DNA of 5,183 nt from Acidimicrobiaceae bacterium (GCA_003476595.1 DMTU01000224.1:33943-39125); one strand, 5' to 3'. Positions 1 through 4,921 are shown, counted from the stretch's first letter. Notes: generated from the sequence alone by a model not told the origin. Program-made: numbers and translations.

Positions 1-139
1 AGGCCAGGTAGAGCACGACGGCGGCGGTGAAGCTGGCGGCGATCGAGAGGTAGATCAGCGTGAGGGTGTCTGCGAGCAACCCCACCACCAGCAGGATCGT
101 CGCCAACAGGACGAGGCCGAAGCTCACGAGGACCAGCAC
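1..139 (-). CDS. Unrecognised small two-helix membrane protein, N-terminal fragment (3' end outside window)
   Basis: A GTG start at 137-139 opens a frame of 46 codons that is still open at the left edge. The peptide begins (M)LVLVSFGLVLLATILLVVGL, a hydrophobic helix with no charged residue through residue 23. A short polar turn ADTLT (23-27) follows, then a second hydrophobic segment, LIYLSIAASFTAAVVLYLA (28-46). The paired helices, the well-spaced AAGGTGA Shine-Dalgarno and a TATGAT box upstream make a real gene likely despite the short length. There is no cleavable signal peptide pattern; it looks like an integral membrane protein whose C-terminal part lies outside. I do not recognise a named family. 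Its place just downstream of divIVA suggests, but does not show, a link to envelope growth or division. Confidence 0.68.
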   Translation of the reverse strand, partial: MLVLVSFGLVLLATILLVVGLLADTLTLIYLSIAASFTAAVVLYLA

Positions 140-146
140 GTTTACG

Positions 147-153
147 TCACCTT
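147..153 (-). promoter_or_regulatory. Shine-Dalgarno of the left-edge gene (AAGGTGA)
   Basis: The transcript strand reads GGAAGGTGA with AAGGTGA at 153-147, 7 bases before a GTG at 139-137. Complementarity to the 16S rRNA 3' end and spacing are both good. It decides the start of the membrane-protein gene that runs off the left edge. Confidence 0.65.
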
Positions 154-177
154 CCGAGAACCCGCACGGCGGCGGGG

Positions 178-183
178 ATCATA
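178..183 (-). promoter_or_regulatory. Candidate -10 box for the left-edge gene (TATGAT)
   Basis: TATGAT on the transcript strand (183-178) differs from the TATAAT consensus at one base and stands out in GC-rich surroundings. Transcription would start near 171, giving a leader of about 30 nt that contains the Shine-Dalgarno at 147-153. No good -35 hexamer is found at 16-19 bp upstream; TTCGCT at 209-204 would need a 20-bp spacer. It suggests the edge gene can be transcribed apart from divIVA. Confidence 0.45.
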
Positions 184-190
184 GACAGCG

Positions 191-215
191 GCCCACGCGA
201 CGGAGCGAAGTGGGC
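191..215 (-). other. Second hairpin in the divIVA downstream gap
   Basis: GCCCAC (191-196) and GTGGGC (210-215) form a perfect 6-bp stem with a 13-base loop, lying between divIVA and the TATGAT box of the next gene. There is no T-run after it. Together with the hairpin at 251-279 it could reduce read-through, or be a chance GC-rich pairing. Confidence 0.2.
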
Positions 216-250
216 ACGAGGGAACACTTTCGACGCCGAGCGCCGAACCC

Positions 251-279
251 CTGCCCAGGCGGGCCAGACGAGCGGGCAG
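251..279 (-). terminator. Weak hairpin directly after the divIVA stop codon
   Basis: CTGCCC (251-256) and GGGCAG (274-279) can pair across a 17-base loop that itself contains GCCC/GGGC complementarity. The stem begins on the base after the TAG of divIVA. No U-tract follows on the minus strand, so intrinsic termination is doubtful. It may instead be a 3'-end stabilising or Rho-independent-like partial structure. Confidence 0.2.
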
Positions 280-1254
280 CTACCGGATGGCGTCGGTGCC
301 GAAGAACGCGCCGTTCGTCGGTGCCCGGTCGTCGTCGAACACCGCGTGCTGGCGGCTGATCTCGGGGGCCTGGGCGACCGGGACGGCCTGGGTCGGCTCG
401 TCGTCGTCGAAGAGGGCGCTGGTCGCTCGACCCTGCACGTCCTCGGGCGATCGGGCGTCGACGACGTCGTCGGTGTCGGTGTCGGCGGCGTCGGCCGGCG
501 GCGGGGTGGGCTCGTCGTCGGCCACGACCTCGTCGTCGGTGCCCGTGCCGGTGTCGGTGGTGCCGACGTCACCGCCGTGGAGCTCGGGGACGGGCAGCTC
601 GCGCAGGGCGTCGGGGTCGTCGACGAGGCGCTGCAGGTCCTGGGCCGCGGTGCGGAGGCGGCTCCGCTGGCCCTCGAGCCAGCCGCGCAGGGAGGCGACG
701 TCGGCGGAGAGCACGTCGCGGTCCTGGCGCAGGGCGAGGACCTCGGCCTCGATCGAGCGGCGGGCCTCGTCCCCGGCCTGGCGGGCCTCGGCCTCGGCCT
801 CGGCGCGGGAGCGGGCCAGCATGCTCTCGGCCTCGCTGCGCGTGGTGCTGGCCACGGACTCGGCCTCGGCGCGGATGCGCTCGGCCTCGGCCCGGGCATC
901 GGCGATGGCGGCCTCGGCGGTGCGCTCGGCGGCGATGAGGATCCGCATCGGCTCCTTGGCGAGCTCGGGGTCGGGCTCGGCGGCCGGGGCCGTCGCCACC
1001 GGCTCGGGGGCGACCTCGGCATCGGGCTCGGTGCGCGGGACCTCGGCGGGCGCCGGCGCGGCGCCGGTGGCGCGCAGCTCGACCAGGGCCGCCTCGGCGC
1101 GCTCGGCCCGATCGAACTCTGCCCGGAGCCGGGCGAGGAGGACGTCGAGGCCCTCGGCGCAGCGCTCGAGGAAGTCGTCGACCTCGTTCATGTCGTAGCC
1201 CCGGCGAGCGGGAGCGAACTTGGCCTCGAGGAGCAGATCAGGCGTCAGATCCAT
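280..1254 (-). CDS. divIVA: DivIVA/Wag31 family polarity and septum-site protein
   Basis: DivIVA self-assembles on strongly curved membrane at poles and septa and directs wall synthesis in actinobacteria. The 324-aa protein begins with the family's membrane-binding domain: LTPDLLLEAKFAPARRGYDMNEVDDFLE at 3-30 in form 'LTP...k.F....rGYd..eVd.FL', running to about 60 as coiled coil. A Pro/Ala/Glu linker covers about 63-98. Residues about 99-175 form a long Ala/Glu/Arg helix with 11-residue periodicity (EA pairs at 130-131, 141-142, 152-153 and 163-164), and the coiled coil continues to about 215. The last 110 residues are disordered and very acidic, with two similar motifs, LFDDDEPT at 281-288 and VFDDDRAPT at 305-313. 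The ATG is the only possible start, as no other start codon occurs before the upstream in-frame stop at 1294-1296. It lacks a Shine-Dalgarno, consistent with a leaderless transcript. yggT ends 81 bp upstream. The N-terminal domain makes the family secure; the C-terminal half is lineage-specific. Confidence 0.94.
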   Translation of the reverse strand: MDLTPDLLLEAKFAPARRGYDMNEVDDFLERCAEGLDVLLARLRAEFDRAERAEAALVELRATGAAPAPAEVPRTEPDAEVAPEPVATAPAAEPDPELAKEPMRILIAAERTAEAAIADARAEAERIRAEAESVASTTRSEAESMLARSRAEAEAEARQAGDEARRSIEAEVLALRQDRDVLSADVASLRGWLEGQRSRLRTAAQDLQRLVDDPDALRELPVPELHGGDVGTTDTGTGTDDEVVADDEPTPPPADAADTDTDDVVDARSPEDVQGRATSALFDDDEPTQAVPVAQAPEISRQHAVFDDDRAPTNGAFFGTDAIR

Positions 1255-1261
1255 GGCGACG

Positions 1262-1267
1262 ATCGTA
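1262..1267 (-). promoter_or_regulatory. Candidate -10 box of a leaderless divIVA promoter (TACGAT)
   Basis: The transcript strand carries TACGAT (TANNNT pattern) at 1267-1262. Exactly 7 bases separate it from the divIVA ATG at 1254-1252, so transcription would start at or next to the A of the ATG. No Shine-Dalgarno is present in the preceding 20 bases, and leaderless mRNAs are common in actinobacteria. No convincing -35 hexamer is seen 16-19 bp upstream, which lowers confidence. The site overlaps an 8-bp palindrome ACGATCGT at 1259-1266. Confidence 0.45.
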
Positions 1268-1335
1268 AGCCCGGAGCCCGCCTGGTTGGTGGATCAGGTG
1301 GGCGGCGCTGCGGAGCAGGCCGCCGAGGTACGGCG

Positions 1336-1578
1336 CTAGCAGATGATCCCGGCGAGCAGCTGCAGGCCGATGATCACGATGAGCGGCGAGAAGTCGATGC
1401 CGCCGAAGCTCGTGCCGATGGCCCGGCGCACCGGGAGCATCACGGGGTCCGTGACCCGGGCGATGCCCATGCGGACCTGGTGCAGGCCGCCGCCGGGTTC
1501 GGTCGGGAACCACGACAGCAGCGCCCCGGCGATGATGACGATGACGTACAGCTGCAGCAGCGAGCAGATCAGGCCCAT
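1336..1578 (-). CDS. yggT: YggT/YlmG (SepG) family small membrane protein
   Basis: This 80-aa protein has two hydrophobic helices, at about 4-24 (ending GALLSWFP) and 64-79 (PLIVIIGLQLLAGIIC). The connecting loop carries the family pattern VTDPVMLPVRR followed by GGIDFSP at 59-65, which matches the YggT 'l..P.l.p.Rr.ip..ggiD.SP' signature. In Streptomyces the equivalent gene, sepG/ylmG, affects FtsZ ring positioning and nucleoid shape; plastid and cyanobacterial relatives also affect nucleoid distribution. A direct biochemical role is not known. The gene starts 10 bp after sepF with a GAGGAT-like Shine-Dalgarno at 1582-1587, close to the ATG at 1576-1578, and stops with TAG at 1336-1338. The protein ends in cysteine, a small oddity without evident meaning. 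It is likely the last gene of the ftsZ transcription unit before the divIVA promoter gap. Confidence 0.92.
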   Translation of the reverse strand: MGLICSLLQLYVIVIIAGALLSWFPTEPGGGLHQVRMGIARVTDPVMLPVRRAIGTSFGGIDFSPLIVIIGLQLLAGIIC

Positions 1579-1588
1579 CGGATCCTCG

Positions 1589-2182
1589 TCAGCGGCCGCC
1601 GGCGAGGCGTCGCCGCTCTTCGGCGGACACCTCGACCCCGGACGGCGTGATGAGGTAGACGCCGGGCGTCACCCGCTCCATGTTGCCGCCGAGGGCGTAG
1701 CACATGCCCGAGGAGAAGTCGATGAGCCGGCGGGCGAGGTCGCGGTCGGCGTCGGACAGGTCCATCACGACGGGCTGGTTGGCCTTGAACCGGTCGGCGA
1801 CGTCCTTGGCCGCGTCGAACGACGTCGGGGTGACGACGGTGGGCTTGGCCGAGGTGGGGCGCATGGGGCGCACCGTAGGCGTCTCCTCCCGCTGGGGCGC
1901 GCGTGCGGGTGCTTCGGCCTGCCCGCGCGGGGGCAGCGGGCGGACAGCACCGGTGGGCCGACCGCCCTGGCCGCGGCCGTAGGAGCCGACGGGCTCCTCG
2001 GGCTCGGGCGGGGGCTGGTGGCCACGCGGGCCGCCGGGGCCCTGCTGGCCGCCCCAGCCGCCGCCCTGGCGGGTGGGACCGCCGGGCGCGGGGCGCGCGG
2101 CGTCCTCGTAGCGGTAGTCGTCGTACTCCTCGTCGGGCGCCAAGCCCAACCAGACCATGGCCTTCTGGAACACGCCAGCCAT
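1589..2182 (-). CDS. sepF: Cell division protein SepF (FtsZ membrane anchor)
   Basis: SepF (197 aa) binds the FtsZ C-terminal peptide and the membrane, and is the likely Z-ring tether in this ftsA-less arrangement. Three parts are visible. Residues 1-14 (MAGVFQKAMVWLGL) form an amphipathic membrane-targeting helix, followed by an acidic tyrosine-rich stretch (DEEYDDYRYED). Residues about 30-110 are a disordered Gly/Pro/Gln/Arg-rich linker. Residues about 113-197 are the SepF domain, beginning PTVVTPTSFDAAKDVADRF and containing NQPVVMDLSDAD, RRLIDFSSGMCYALGG, which includes the conserved glycine region of the dimer interface, and VYLITPSGVEVS. A Shine-Dalgarno GAGGAGG lies at 2188-2194, 5 bases before the ATG, and supports the start. 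The gene sits 22 bp after yggS and ends 10 bp before yggT, so it is probably in the ftsZ operon, keeping anchor and polymer co-expressed. Confidence 0.96.
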   Translation of the reverse strand: MAGVFQKAMVWLGLAPDEEYDDYRYEDAARPAPGGPTRQGGGWGGQQGPGGPRGHQPPPEPEEPVGSYGRGQGGRPTGAVRPLPPRGQAEAPARAPQREETPTVRPMRPTSAKPTVVTPTSFDAAKDVADRFKANQPVVMDLSDADRDLARRLIDFSSGMCYALGGNMERVTPGVYLITPSGVEVSAEERRRLAGGR

Positions 2183-2204
2183 CGGTGCCTCCTCGTCTCG
2201 TCGG

Positions 2205-2909
2205 TCAGTCTCGCACGGTCGGTCGCGTGGGCCGCGAACCGCCTCGGGTGGGTCGGGGTCCGAACAGAGCCGTACCCACGCGGATCATCGTCGTGCCCGA
2301 CCGGACCGCCTCGGCCAGGTCGCCGCTCATGCCCATGGACCGCTCCGGCAGGCCGAGGTCGTCGGCGAGCGAGGCGGTGGCGGCGAAGGCCGATTCGGTG
2401 GCGGCGGCGTCGCCGGCGACGCCGACGGCCATCAGCCCCACCACGTCGAGGCCACCGTCGCGGGCACGTGCCACCAGATCGGGGGCCTCGGCGAGCGAGG
2501 CACCCCCCTTGCCGTCCTCGGCGGCGGCGTTGACCTGGATCAGCGCCCGGGCGCCGGGGGCCCGCTTCGCGACCTCGTCGACGACGGAGGCCCGGTCGAG
2601 GCTCTGCCAGCAGGCGACCCGGTCGGCGACGAGGCGCACCTTGTTCGACTGCAGCCGGCCGATGAAGTGCCAGGAGGGCTCGGGCAGGTCACCGGCGGCG
2701 GCCACCGCCTCGGCCTTGTCCTGCAGCTCCTGGGCGTAGTTCTCCCCCAGCTCGACCAGCCCGGCGCGCAGGGCGGCGACGGGTGCCTCCGGGCCGAAGC
2801 CCTTGGTCACGGCGACCACGGTGATCCGGTCGGGGTCACCACCGGCGTCGCTGACCTGGCCGAGCACCCGCTCGAGCGCGGCGGTGACGTCGTCGGCGTC
2901 GATGGTCAT
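2205..2909 (-). CDS. yggS: YggS/YlmE family pyridoxal 5'-phosphate homeostasis protein
   Basis: This 234-aa protein is the single-domain PLP-binding TIM-barrel (alanine-racemase N-terminal fold, PLPBP/PROSC family) that buffers cytosolic PLP and has no established enzyme activity. Visible blocks: VVAVTKG at 31-37 with Lys36 as the PLP-binding lysine, ELGENYAQEL at 53-62, HFIGRLQSNK at 81-90, QVNAAAEDGKGG at 125-136, GLMAVG at 158-163, SMGMSGDL at 191-198, and IRVGTALFGPRP at 209-220, where the last blocks hold the phosphate. Length is usual for the family, with a short basic tail after 220. The start is the ATG at 2907-2909, which forms a 4-nt ATGA overlap with the pgeF stop and has a strong GGGAGGA Shine-Dalgarno at 2916-2922, 6 bases upstream. 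The same frame stays open for 187 codons further upstream, but that part lies out of frame inside pgeF and is not coding. sepF begins 22 bp downstream. Conserved as ylmE in Gram-positive division clusters. Confidence 0.96.
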   Translation of the reverse strand: MTIDADDVTAALERVLGQVSDAGGDPDRITVVAVTKGFGPEAPVAALRAGLVELGENYAQELQDKAEAVAAAGDLPEPSWHFIGRLQSNKVRLVADRVACWQSLDRASVVDEVAKRAPGARALIQVNAAAEDGKGGASLAEAPDLVARARDGGLDVVGLMAVGVAGDAAATESAFAATASLADDLGLPERSMGMSGDLAEAVRSGTTMIRVGTALFGPRPTRGGSRPTRPTVRD

Positions 2910-3571
2910 GCCACGTCCTCCCACCCCAGGAACGCGCCGAGCTCGCCCGCCGCGGCGTGGCGCCCGGCATCGCCCCGGGCCCGGTGCGACCAGTAGCGCC
3001 CCGGCTCGCAGGCGGTGCAGCCACCGAAGTCGTCGACGGACCGTCCGCCGAGGGCGGCGCGGATGCCGGCGAGCAGGTCGAGGGCGGGGGTGCCCCAGGC
3101 CGTCTGGGCGCGGACGTCGTCGCCGTAGCGCGCCGCGACCTCGTCCAGCTCCGCCGCGCCGAACTCGTAGCAGCGGGCCCGGATGTGGGGGCCGGCGGTG
3201 GCGCGGATGTCGGTGGCGCCGAGGCGCGCCATCGCGTCGACCGTGGCCTCCAGGACCCCGCCGAGCAGGCCGCGCCACCCGACGTGGGCGGCACCCAGGA
3301 CCTCGGCCCGGCGGTCGTGCAGCATGACGGGGACGCAGTCGGCGGTGTGGATGGCCAGCACCGCGCCCGGGACGGCCGTGACCGCCGCGTCGGCCTCGGC
3401 GCCGGCGTGCTCGCCCGGTTCCGTCACCGTCACGACCCGGGCGCCGTGCACCTGGCGCAGCCACGTCCACGGCGCGTCGAAGACGCCACGGCGCCGGTGC
3501 TCGAGGTCGACGGGATCACCGCCGACGTGGAAGTCGCCGATCTCGCGGGTGGTGAAGGCGAACCGGGCCAC
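2906..3571 (-). CDS. pgeF: PgeF/YlmD/YfiH family multicopper-oxidase-like protein (peptidoglycan editing factor)
   Basis: This 221-aa protein belongs to the YfiH/YlmD 'laccase domain' family. The E. coli member PgeF removes mis-made UDP-MurNAc precursors carrying L-serine in place of L-alanine; other members act on purine nucleosides. The three expected metal-binding residues are visible: His42 in RQVHG, Cys79 in HTADC, and His96 in AHVGWRG. Other family blocks are AEADAAVTAVPG at 58-69, GPHIRARCYEFG at 127-138, and GGCTACEPGRYWSHR near 183-197 followed by AGR. The N-terminus is compact: FTTREIGDF leads almost directly to the histidine block, without the longer 'GGVS...slNLg' segment of many members. 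The start is GTG at 3569-3571, 11 bp after the ftsZ stop with no clear Shine-Dalgarno, suggesting translational coupling to ftsZ. The stop overlaps the yggS start. Family is near certain; the exact substrate is inferred from the wall-related context. Confidence 0.93.
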   Translation of the reverse strand: MARFAFTTREIGDFHVGGDPVDLEHRRRGVFDAPWTWLRQVHGARVVTVTEPGEHAGAEADAAVTAVPGAVLAIHTADCVPVMLHDRRAEVLGAAHVGWRGLLGGVLEATVDAMARLGATDIRATAGPHIRARCYEFGAAELDEVAARYGDDVRAQTAWGTPALDLLAGIRAALGGRSVDDFGGCTACEPGRYWSHRARGDAGRHAAAGELGAFLGWEDVA

Positions 3572-3582
3572 CCCGGCGGGGG

Positions 3583-4686
3583 CTACTTCAGGAACGACGG
3601 GACGTCGAAGTCGTCGTCGCCGTCGTCGCCGAAGAGGTCGTCGTCGTCACCGCCGAGGACGTCGCCCAGGTCGCCGCCCGAGGACGGCCGCAGCGGATCG
3701 CGCTGACCCGAGCTGCGGGGTGCCGGCGCCTCGCCGTCGAAGCGGTCGAAGCCGGCGGCGATGACGGTGACGCGCACCTCGTCGCCCATGTCGTCGTCGA
3801 CGACGGTGCCGAAGATGATGTTGGCCTCGGGGTGGGCGACGCCGTGGATGACCTCGGCGGCCTCGTTGACCTCGAACAGGCCGAGGTCGCTGCCACCGGA
3901 GATGGTGAGCAGGATGCCCCGGGCCCCTTCGATGGAGGCCTCGAGCAGCGGGGAGGAGATGGCGTTGCGGGCGGCCTGCAGCGCCCGGCCCTCGCCGGAG
4001 GCGTAGCCGATGCCCATGAGCGCCGAACCGGCGTTGGACATGATCATCTTCACGTCGGCGAAGTCGGTGTTGATCAGGCCGGGCGTGGTGATGAGGTCGG
4101 TGATGCCCTGGACGCCCTGGAGCAGGACCTCGTCGGCCATCTTGAAGGCGTTCAGCATCGACGTCTTCTCGTTCGACACGGTGATGAGCCGGTCGTTCGG
4201 GATGACGATGAGGGTGTCGACCTTCTCCTTGAGGCGCTGGATGCCCTGCTCGGCCTGGACCGAGCGACGACGGCCCTCGAAGGCGAAGGGGCGGGTGACC
4301 ACGCCGATGGTGAGGCTGCCGAGGCTCTTGGCGACCTCGGCGATGACCGCGGCGCCGCCGGTGCCGGTGCCGCCGCCCTCGCCCGCGGTGATGAAGACCA
4401 TGTCGGCACCCTTGAGCACCTCCTCGATCTCCTCGCGGTGCTCCTCGGCGGCCTGCTTGCCGACCTCGGGGTCCGAGCCGGCGCCGAGGCCACGGGTGAG
4501 CTCACGGCCGATGTCGAGCTTCACGTCGGCGTCGGACATCAGCAGGGCCTGGGCGTCGGTGTTCACCGCGATGAACTCCACGCCCTTCAGGCCGGCGTCG
4601 ATCATGCGGTTGACCGCGTTCACGCCACCGCCGCCGATGCCGACCACCTTGATGACGGCCAGGTAGTTCTGCGGGTTCGCAGCCAT
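3583..4686 (-). CDS. ftsZ: Cell division protein FtsZ (tubulin-like GTPase)
   Basis: FtsZ (367 aa) polymerises in a GTP-dependent way into the cytoplasmic ring that scaffolds division. Visible landmarks: the first nucleotide-binding loop GIGGGGVNA at 16-25, NTD at 42-44, the tubulin signature GGGTGTG at 104-110, TRPF at 131-134, and the T7 synergy loop NTDFADV at 206-212, whose two aspartates (208 and 211) complete the GTPase site of the next subunit. The globular domain ends near residue 315 (VTVIAAGFD). A short linker of roughly 45 residues follows, turning strongly acidic from about 347, then the C-terminal peptide DVPSFLK at 361-367. That peptide is the docking site for SepF, the likely membrane anchor here since no ftsA is seen. 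All catalytic positions are intact. The start is ATG with an upstream GGAGG. The predicted promoter in the ftsQ-ftsZ gap should drive it, and pgeF follows after 11 bp. The sequence is Streptomyces-like in most blocks. Confidence 0.98.
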   Translation of the reverse strand: MAANPQNYLAVIKVVGIGGGGVNAVNRMIDAGLKGVEFIAVNTDAQALLMSDADVKLDIGRELTRGLGAGSDPEVGKQAAEEHREEIEEVLKGADMVFITAGEGGGTGTGGAAVIAEVAKSLGSLTIGVVTRPFAFEGRRRSVQAEQGIQRLKEKVDTLIVIPNDRLITVSNEKTSMLNAFKMADEVLLQGVQGITDLITTPGLINTDFADVKMIMSNAGSALMGIGYASGEGRALQAARNAISSPLLEASIEGARGILLTISGGSDLGLFEVNEAAEVIHGVAHPEANIIFGTVVDDDMGDEVRVTVIAAGFDRFDGEAPAPRSSGQRDPLRPSSGGDLGDVLGGDDDDLFGDDGDDDFDVPSFLK

Positions 4687-4697
4687 GAGTCGTGTTT

Positions 4698-4702
4698 CCT
4701 CC
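4698..4702 (-). promoter_or_regulatory. Shine-Dalgarno of ftsZ (GGAGG)
   Basis: The transcript strand reads GGAGGAAA with the GGAGG core at 4702-4698, 11 bases before the ATG at 4686-4684. Spacing is slightly long but usable, and the site fixes this ATG as the start, in agreement with the conserved N-terminus beginning [13 protein letters not shown]. Confidence 0.75.
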
Positions 4703-4710
4703 AGGGTCAG

Positions 4711-4742
4711 CCGCTCGGTCTCGGTTGGGACGACCGCTCGGT
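4711..4742. repeat. 9-bp direct repeat upstream of the ftsZ ribosome binding site
   Basis: CCGCTCGGT occurs exactly at 4711-4719 and again at 4734-4742, 23 bp apart (start to start). A third, shorter CTCGGT lies between them at 4721-4726. CAGGGT flanks the pair at 4702-4707 and 4744-4749. The block is immediately upstream of the ftsZ Shine-Dalgarno. It may be a pair of binding sites or a chance repeat. Confidence 0.35.
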
Positions 4743-4805
4743 TCAGGGTACGCGAGGTCGCGGTCCCGGTCGGGTGATGGTGCCGCAGCCGACAGGCGCG
4801 GCGGA

Positions 4806-4827
4806 CCGGGCGGCACGGACCGCCCGG
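4806..4827 (-). promoter_or_regulatory. Perfect GC-rich hairpin in the ftsZ 5' leader
   Basis: CCGGGCGG (4806-4813) and CCGCCCGG (4820-4827) form a perfect 8-bp all-GC stem with a 6-base loop. Transcribed toward ftsZ, the RNA would form a very stable hairpin about 120 nt upstream of the start codon. No U-tract follows it on the minus strand, so it is not a standard intrinsic terminator. It could pause polymerase, attenuate transcription or stabilise the 5' end of the mRNA. The fold is certain on paper; the function is inferred. Confidence 0.45.
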
Positions 4828-4835
4828 GGTGAAGT

Positions 4836-4862
4836 TCGAGTCGAGGTCGAGGTCGAGGTCGG
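4836..4862. repeat. TCGAGG hexamer tandem repeat in the ftsZ leader
   Basis: On the plus strand a partial unit TCGAG (4836-4840) is followed by three exact TCGAGG units (4841-4858) and a partial TCGG. On the transcript strand this reads as repeated CCTCGA. It lies about 25-50 nt downstream of the predicted ftsZ transcription start and is non-coding. It may be a simple slippage repeat or a cluster of protein-binding half-sites. Confidence 0.6.
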
Positions 4863-4864
4863 CT

Positions 4865-4905
4865 CACCCTCGATGTCAGGTGTGGGTCGAGAGCGTACGA
4901 GGGTG
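4865..4905. repeat. Interrupted inverted repeat around the ftsZ -10 box
   Basis: CACCCTCG at 4865-4872 and its exact reverse complement CGAGGGTG at 4898-4905 are 8-base arms separated by 25 bases. Arm centres are 33 bp apart, about three helical turns. The -10 box lies between the arms and the right arm lies in the -35/-10 spacer. It could be an operator for a dimeric regulator bound on one DNA face, or chance in GC-rich DNA; no regulator is identified. Confidence 0.3.
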
Positions 4906-4921
4906 CCCGGGGCGCGGTCAA
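4892..4921 (-). promoter_or_regulatory. Predicted ftsZ promoter (TTGACC - 18 bp - TACGCT)
   Basis: On the minus strand, TTGACC at 4921-4916 is followed after 18 bases by TACGCT at 4897-4892, matching the actinobacterial housekeeping pattern of TTGAC-like -35 and TANNNT -10. Transcription would start near 4885, giving a leader of about 200 nt before ftsZ. The -35 box contains the ftsQ stop codon TGA, so the promoter sits exactly at the end of ftsQ and could drive ftsZ and the following genes independently of ftsQ. The call rests on motif and spacing only. Confidence 0.6.

Noticed and set aside
60..359. Plus-strand 99-codon frame near the left end
   Set aside because: Arg/Pro-rich low-complexity peptide running antisense across the edge gene, the gap and the divIVA 3' end, with no domain.
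346..1650. Long plus-strand frame (434 codons) opposite divIVA and yggT
   Set aside because: It is antisense to divIVA, whose N-terminal domain is unmistakable, and spans the intergenic gap and yggT. The peptide is a Gly/Leu/Val/Ala-rich shadow typical of GC-rich codons read in reverse, with no recognisable domain.
1343..2996. Plus-strand frames of 396 and 279 codons opposite yggT, sepF and yggS
   Set aside because: They lie antisense to well-supported family members, with low-complexity Arg/Gly/Ala-rich peptides and no domain pattern. They reflect the scarcity of stop codons at high GC.
2910..3470. 187-codon N-terminal extension of the yggS frame
   Set aside because: It lies within pgeF in another frame and is Arg/Pro/Gly-rich without domain character. 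The ATGA overlap, the Shine-Dalgarno and the family length all fix the start at 2909.
2957..3764. Plus-strand frames opposite pgeF and the 3' end of ftsZ
   Set aside because: Shadow frames of genes with intact catalytic motifs; the peptide ends in Ser/Arg runs generated by the antisense of the Asp-rich FtsZ tail.
4745..4750. TACCCT as a second ftsZ -10 box
   Set aside because: It fits TANNNT, but no -35-like hexamer is found at 16-19 bp upstream and such hexamers are frequent, so it is not supported beyond chance.
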